A DNA stretch of 6,634 bases. Source: Oscillospiraceae bacterium (GTDB taxonomy: Bacteria; Bacillota_A; Clostridia; Oscillospirales; Oscillospiraceae). Every line of letters starts with the position of its first letter. Within the stretch, counting starts at the first letter, position 1. Below the pieces are notes generated by a model. That model ran no database searches and had not been told where the DNA came from. It saw nothing but the letters and a program-made list of their open reading frames with translations. The DNA is taken from contig JAFWOX010000113.1 of assembly GCA_017545325.1 (NCBI GenBank), forward strand, positions 1 to 6,634. The letters are read 5' to 3'. This document shows positions 4,432 to 6,634 of this stretch, one piece after another. The translations under genes were made by a program, and so were the position numbers.

Positions 4432-5454
4432 TTACAGCTTATTCCCGCACTCCGGGCAGAATTTGAGGTCTTCCCGTTCCAGCTTGTGGCCGCAGTCCGG
4501 GCAGAAGCCGCCCCGGTCAGCCAGCCTGTGGCCGCAGTCCGGGCAGAAATTCGCTTCGGCTTCGCAGATGGGCCGGCCGCAGCCGGCGCAGTACCGCGGC
4601 TTCTTCTCCGCAGCTTTTCCGCCCATGTCTTTCTGTGCCTCCGTCATGAGCGGATTCATCTGGTTCATCCCGCCGAAGGGCGTCCCCATCCCCATAAAGC
4701 CGCCCACCGGGCCGAATGCGGGCGGGGCGGAGGTCATCATAACGGCGGGGCCCATGGTGCTCCGGGGGACGGTCTTGGCGGATTCCGGGACCTCGATGGT
4801 GTCCAGGTCCTCCTCCCTGGCGAAGACGGAGGAGGGCATGCTCATATCCATCACGATGAGGCCCGTCACCAGCATATTGCCCCGCACCTCCACGTCGTTG
4901 AAGCCGCCGAAGCCGCTTTCCGTCAGGTCCTCCGGCACCAGCCAGACCTTTTCCGGGGCGTAGTCATAGCTGACGGCGTGGATCTTCCCGCCGCCATAGG
5001 GCCCCCAACTGAGGGTGTTCCCCTGGATGGTAAGGGCCGAGCGTTTTCCGCTCTGCCAGGCCCGCCATTCCAGCCATGTTCCCCGGAGCCCGGGCAGGAC
5101 CTCCTCATCCCGGACGCGGATATGGCGGAAGGGGCCGCCGTCCACCTTCTTGAGGGTGTATTCCTTCTCCCCCATGATGGTGTAGTATTCCAGCAGTTTC
5201 AGCTCCCCGCCCACATAGCGCAGGGAGCGGATCTCCATGGCCATCTCCCCGCTTGGCCAGCGGCTCAGCACCGGGTCGGCGGGGATGATCTCCGTCTCCT
5301 CCCCCCGGTCCAGGGCCTCCGCGTCGTAGCGGACGGTGGTTTCCAGGATGATCTTCCGCCGGTATTCCCGCATGGTCAGCTTCTCGTCCCGGAATTCCAT
5401 GTAATAGTGATAGCCCTCTTCCCAATAACCGTTGAGCTTCTCCGAATATGCCAT
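4432..5454 (-). CDS. Uncharacterised protein with two C-terminal zinc ribbons
   Basis: I do not recognise a named family for this 340-residue protein. Residues 1-230 look soluble and beta-rich. Two stretches resemble each other weakly (L7-N-G-Y-W and L123-R-G-T-W, each followed by an L-T-[MI] strand), which may mean an internal duplication. Residues 233-270 are rich in Gly, Met and Pro (FMGMGTPFGGMNQMNPLM) and look like a flexible linker. The end holds four CxxC knuckles: C289/C292, C304/C307, C318/C321 and C333/C336, enough for two zinc ribbons of the CPDCG type. The CPDCGH[RK]L unit is repeated, also visible in the DNA at about 4481-4508 and 4525-4551. No signal peptide or membrane helix is seen. 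GGGAGG lies 8 bases before the ATG. It is monocistronic as far as the window shows and divergent from holB. A role in protein or nucleic-acid binding is only a guess. Confidence 0.8.
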   Translation of the reverse strand: MAYSEKLNGYWEEGYHYYMEFRDEKLTMREYRRKIILETTVRYDAEALDRGEETEIIPADPVLSRWPSGEMAMEIRSLRYVGGELKLLEYYTIMGEKEYTLKKVDGGPFRHIRVRDEEVLPGLRGTWLEWRAWQSGKRSALTIQGNTLSWGPYGGGKIHAVSYDYAPEKVWLVPEDLTESGFGGFNDVEVRGNMLVTGLIVMDMSMPSSVFAREEDLDTIEVPESAKTVPRSTMGPAVMMTSAPPAFGPVGGFMGMGTPFGGMNQMNPLMTEAQKDMGGKAAEKKPRYCAGCGRPICEAEANFCPDCGHRLADRGGFCPDCGHKLEREDLKFCPECGNKL

Positions 5455-5479
5455 GCTCTCCGCCTCCCTATTTTTTTAC

Positions 5480-5508
5480 AGAATACCATGCCCTCCCGAC
5501 GGACGCAA
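5480..5508 (-). promoter_or_regulatory. Predicted promoter of the zinc-ribbon gene
   Basis: On the minus strand, TTGCGT (5508-5503) and TATTCT (5485-5480) are 17 bases apart, and TGG precedes the -10 box (extended -10). The ATG at 5454 lies about 25 bases downstream. Confidence 0.6.
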
Positions 5509-5520
5509 GCAAATGCTTGC
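5505..5520. promoter_or_regulatory. Candidate shared operator between two divergent promoters
   Basis: GCAAGCA (5505-5511) and TGCTTGC (5514-5520) form perfect 7-bp arms around AA. The palindrome overlaps the -35 boxes of both the zinc-ribbon promoter (5503-5508) and the holB promoter (5517-5522), so one bound protein could affect both. Part of the symmetry follows from two opposed TTGC-type -35 boxes, so chance is possible. Confidence 0.4.
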
Positions 5521-5545
5521 AAATCCCCTTATTGCGTGGTAAAAT
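5517..5545 (+). promoter_or_regulatory. Predicted promoter of holB-ricT
   Basis: TTGCAA (5517-5522), a 17-base spacer and TAAAAT (5540-5545), with TGG before the -10 box (extended -10). Transcription would start near 5552, leaving about 55 bases before the TTG start of holB. In Bacillus holB is cotranscribed with upstream genes such as tmk; here it seems to have its own promoter. Confidence 0.62.
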
Positions 5546-5607
5546 AACTTGTTAAAGTATCGCCTGACTGCGGCTTGGCCGCCGTCCGGGCAGTTCGGAG
5601 GCGCGAT

Positions 5608-6402
5608 TTGGAGCCCTACGCCTATGTCCGGGACCTGGCCCGGCGGGACAAGCTGAGCCATGCCTGGCTGCTGCTGGGGGAGGACGGGGAGGAGCTGGAA
5701 AAGCTGGCCCTTTTCACCGCCCGCGCCCTCCTGTGCGCTGCCCCGGCGGGGGAAGAGAAGCCCTGCGGGCGCTGTCCCCACTGCCGGAAAATGCTGAAGG
5801 GCATCCATCCCGACCTCATCACCCTGCTGCGCAGCCCGGACAAGCGGGAGATCAGCGTCAGGCAGGTCCGGGACTTCCGCCGGGAGGTGTGGATCACCCC
5901 CAACGAGGCCGGCCGGAAGGTCTTTATGATCCCGGAGGCGGACTGCCTGAACACCGAGGGGCAGAATGCCCTGTTGAAGGTATTGGAGGAGCCGCCCCCT
6001 TACGCGGCCTTTCTCCTGATGGGCCGCAATCCCGGCGCCTTCCTCCCCACGGTCCGTTCCCGCTGCCTGACCCTGCGTCTGAGCGCGGAGGTTGCCGCAT
6101 CCGGGGGCAGCGACGCCGCCGCTATGCTGGCGGAGGCCTTCATCCGGGGGGACGCTCTGGCCTGGTTCAAGGCCGCCTTCCCCTGGGAGAAGCTGGACCG
6201 GGAGAAATTCGACCGGCTGGTGGAGGAGCTGGACACCGCCGCCGCCCTGCGGGCCAAGGCGGGAGAAGGGGAAACCAGGGCAAGAGCCCTCCGGCTCAGC
6301 GCCCTCACCTTCCGCCTGCGGGAGATGCGGAAGGTCAACGTGAGCCCCGGCCACTGTCTGGGCTGGCTTTGCACCGTTATGAACGAGGAGACCGGGCTCT
6401 GA
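5608..6402 (+). CDS. holB: DNA polymerase III delta-prime subunit (TTG start)
   Basis: A 264-residue clamp-loader subunit that helps load the beta sliding clamp during replication. Family signs are LSHAWLLLG (16-24), a four-cysteine zinc module (C43, C53, C56, C59) with HPDL after it, NEAGRKVFMIPEADCLNTEGQ-type sensor/Walker-B region (99-119), ALLKVLEEPP (121-130), and the SRC motif (151-153). The Walker A loop is LGEDGEELEK and lacks the GxxGxGK[ST] pattern, as is usual for delta-prime, which does not hydrolyse ATP. The TTG at 5608 is chosen because GGAGG (5597-5601) lies 6 bases before it; an in-frame TTG at 5575 has no ribosome binding site and adds unlike residues. It is shorter than the usual 300-330 residues, with a reduced C-terminal collar domain. 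ricT follows after 22 bases, as in Bacillus holB-yaaT. Confidence 0.92.
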   Translation: MEPYAYVRDLARRDKLSHAWLLLGEDGEELEKLALFTARALLCAAPAGEEKPCGRCPHCRKMLKGIHPDLITLLRSPDKREISVRQVRDFRREVWITPNEAGRKVFMIPEADCLNTEGQNALLKVLEEPPPYAAFLLMGRNPGAFLPTVRSRCLTLRLSAEVAASGGSDAAAMLAEAFIRGDALAWFKAAFPWEKLDREKFDRLVEELDTAAALRAKAGEGETRARALRLSALTFRLREMRKVNVSPGHCLGWLCTVMNEETGL

Positions 6403-6424
6403 CCCCGGAGAGAAAGGAACCTGT

Positions 6425-6619
6425 ATGCCGAATGTTGTGAACGTACGCTTCCGCAACCGCGGAAAGAGCTATTATTTCGACCCGGGCGAGCTGGAGGTCA
6501 ACACCGGGGACAGCCTGGTGGTGGAGACCAGCAAGGGCCTGGAACTGGGCGAATGCGTGGAGGGCTGCCACCAGGTGCCGGAGGAAGGGGTGGCCCGGGT
6601 AATCCTTTTCCTTGGATAG
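6425..6619 (+). CDS. ricT: N-terminal fragment of RicT/PSP1-family protein (YaaT), apparently truncated
   Basis: The first ~55 of 64 residues match the start of RicT (YaaT): MPNVVNVRFRNRGKSYYFDP, a GDSLVVETSKGLELGE segment and VPEEG. RicT is a PSP1-domain protein of about 270 residues that works with RicA and RicF in mRNA processing, sporulation, competence and biofilm control in Bacillus. AAAGGA lies 6 bases before the ATG, and the gene follows holB by 22 bases, the conserved order. After VPEEGVAR the expected pattern (a V-x-P-L-K-x-V-x-R-x-A type stretch) is absent; the frame reads VILFLG and stops at 6617-6619. The other two frames do not restore the family sequence over the remaining bases to 6634. 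The N-terminal identification is firm. Whether the break is real, an insertion junction or an assembly error at a sequence end cannot be told. Confidence 0.8.
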   Translation: MPNVVNVRFRNRGKSYYFDPGELEVNTGDSLVVETSKGLELGECVEGCHQVPEEGVARVILFLG

Positions 6620-6634
6620 GCCCAACTGCTGGTG

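Noticed and set aside
4243..5547. A 434-codon open frame on the plus strand opposite the zinc-ribbon gene
   Set aside because: It starts inside repeat copy 3, has no ribosome binding site, is rich in Ala/Pro/His/Arg, and runs through the promoter gap. The minus-strand gene has CxxC motifs and a good ribosome binding site.
5575..5607. An upstream TTG start that would lengthen holB by 11 residues
   Set aside because: There is no ribosome binding site before 5575, and GGAGG sits 6 bases before the TTG at 5608, inside the would-be extension.
5476..6456. A 326-codon open frame on the minus strand opposite holB
   Set aside because: It is antisense to a clear delta-prime subunit and covers the holB promoter and ricT start; composition is that of a shadow frame.

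Overview
This GC-rich window (roughly 60% G+C by eye) looks like the chromosome of an anaerobic, endospore-forming Firmicute, most likely of the Oscillospiraceae/Clostridia type. The support is a spore germination protease (gpr) beside rpsT, a holB-ricT pair, Bacillota-type ribosome binding sites (AGGAGG-like), and a family of GC-rich palindromic intergenic repeats whose type I recall from such genomes (from memory; not searched).

Layout. Positions 1-151 hold a degenerate repeat copy. A cysteine-rich DUF2284-type gene (152-685, minus) is divergent from a two-gene operon of tandem alpha/beta-hydrolase esterases (826-1659 and 1660-2421, plus). The gap between them carries back-to-back sigma-A-like promoters and an AT-rich palindrome over the esterase -10. 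The convergent gap 2422-2766 holds repeat copy 2, an intrinsic terminator and two further hairpins. gpr (2767-3660, minus) is divergent from rpsT (3811-4074, plus, TTG start), which ends in a strong terminator. The convergent gap 4124-4431 holds repeat copy 3. An unrecognised protein with two C-terminal zinc ribbons (4432-5454, minus) is divergent from holB (5608-6402, plus, TTG start). The two promoters there share a 16-bp palindrome. The window ends in the N-terminal part of a ricT/PSP1-family gene, which loses family similarity and stops at 6619.

How the genes relate. gpr and rpsT are neighbours in many Firmicutes, as are holB and ricT (yaaT), so these are housekeeping and sporulation blocks. 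The esterase pair and the zinc-ribbon gene are the accessory part. I see no CRISPR array, tRNA, rRNA, transposase or phage gene. The most unusual content is the repeat family, whose copies keep a hairpin through compensating base changes and sit downstream of genes. Other points worth attention are the palindromes at the two divergent promoter pairs and the broken ricT end.
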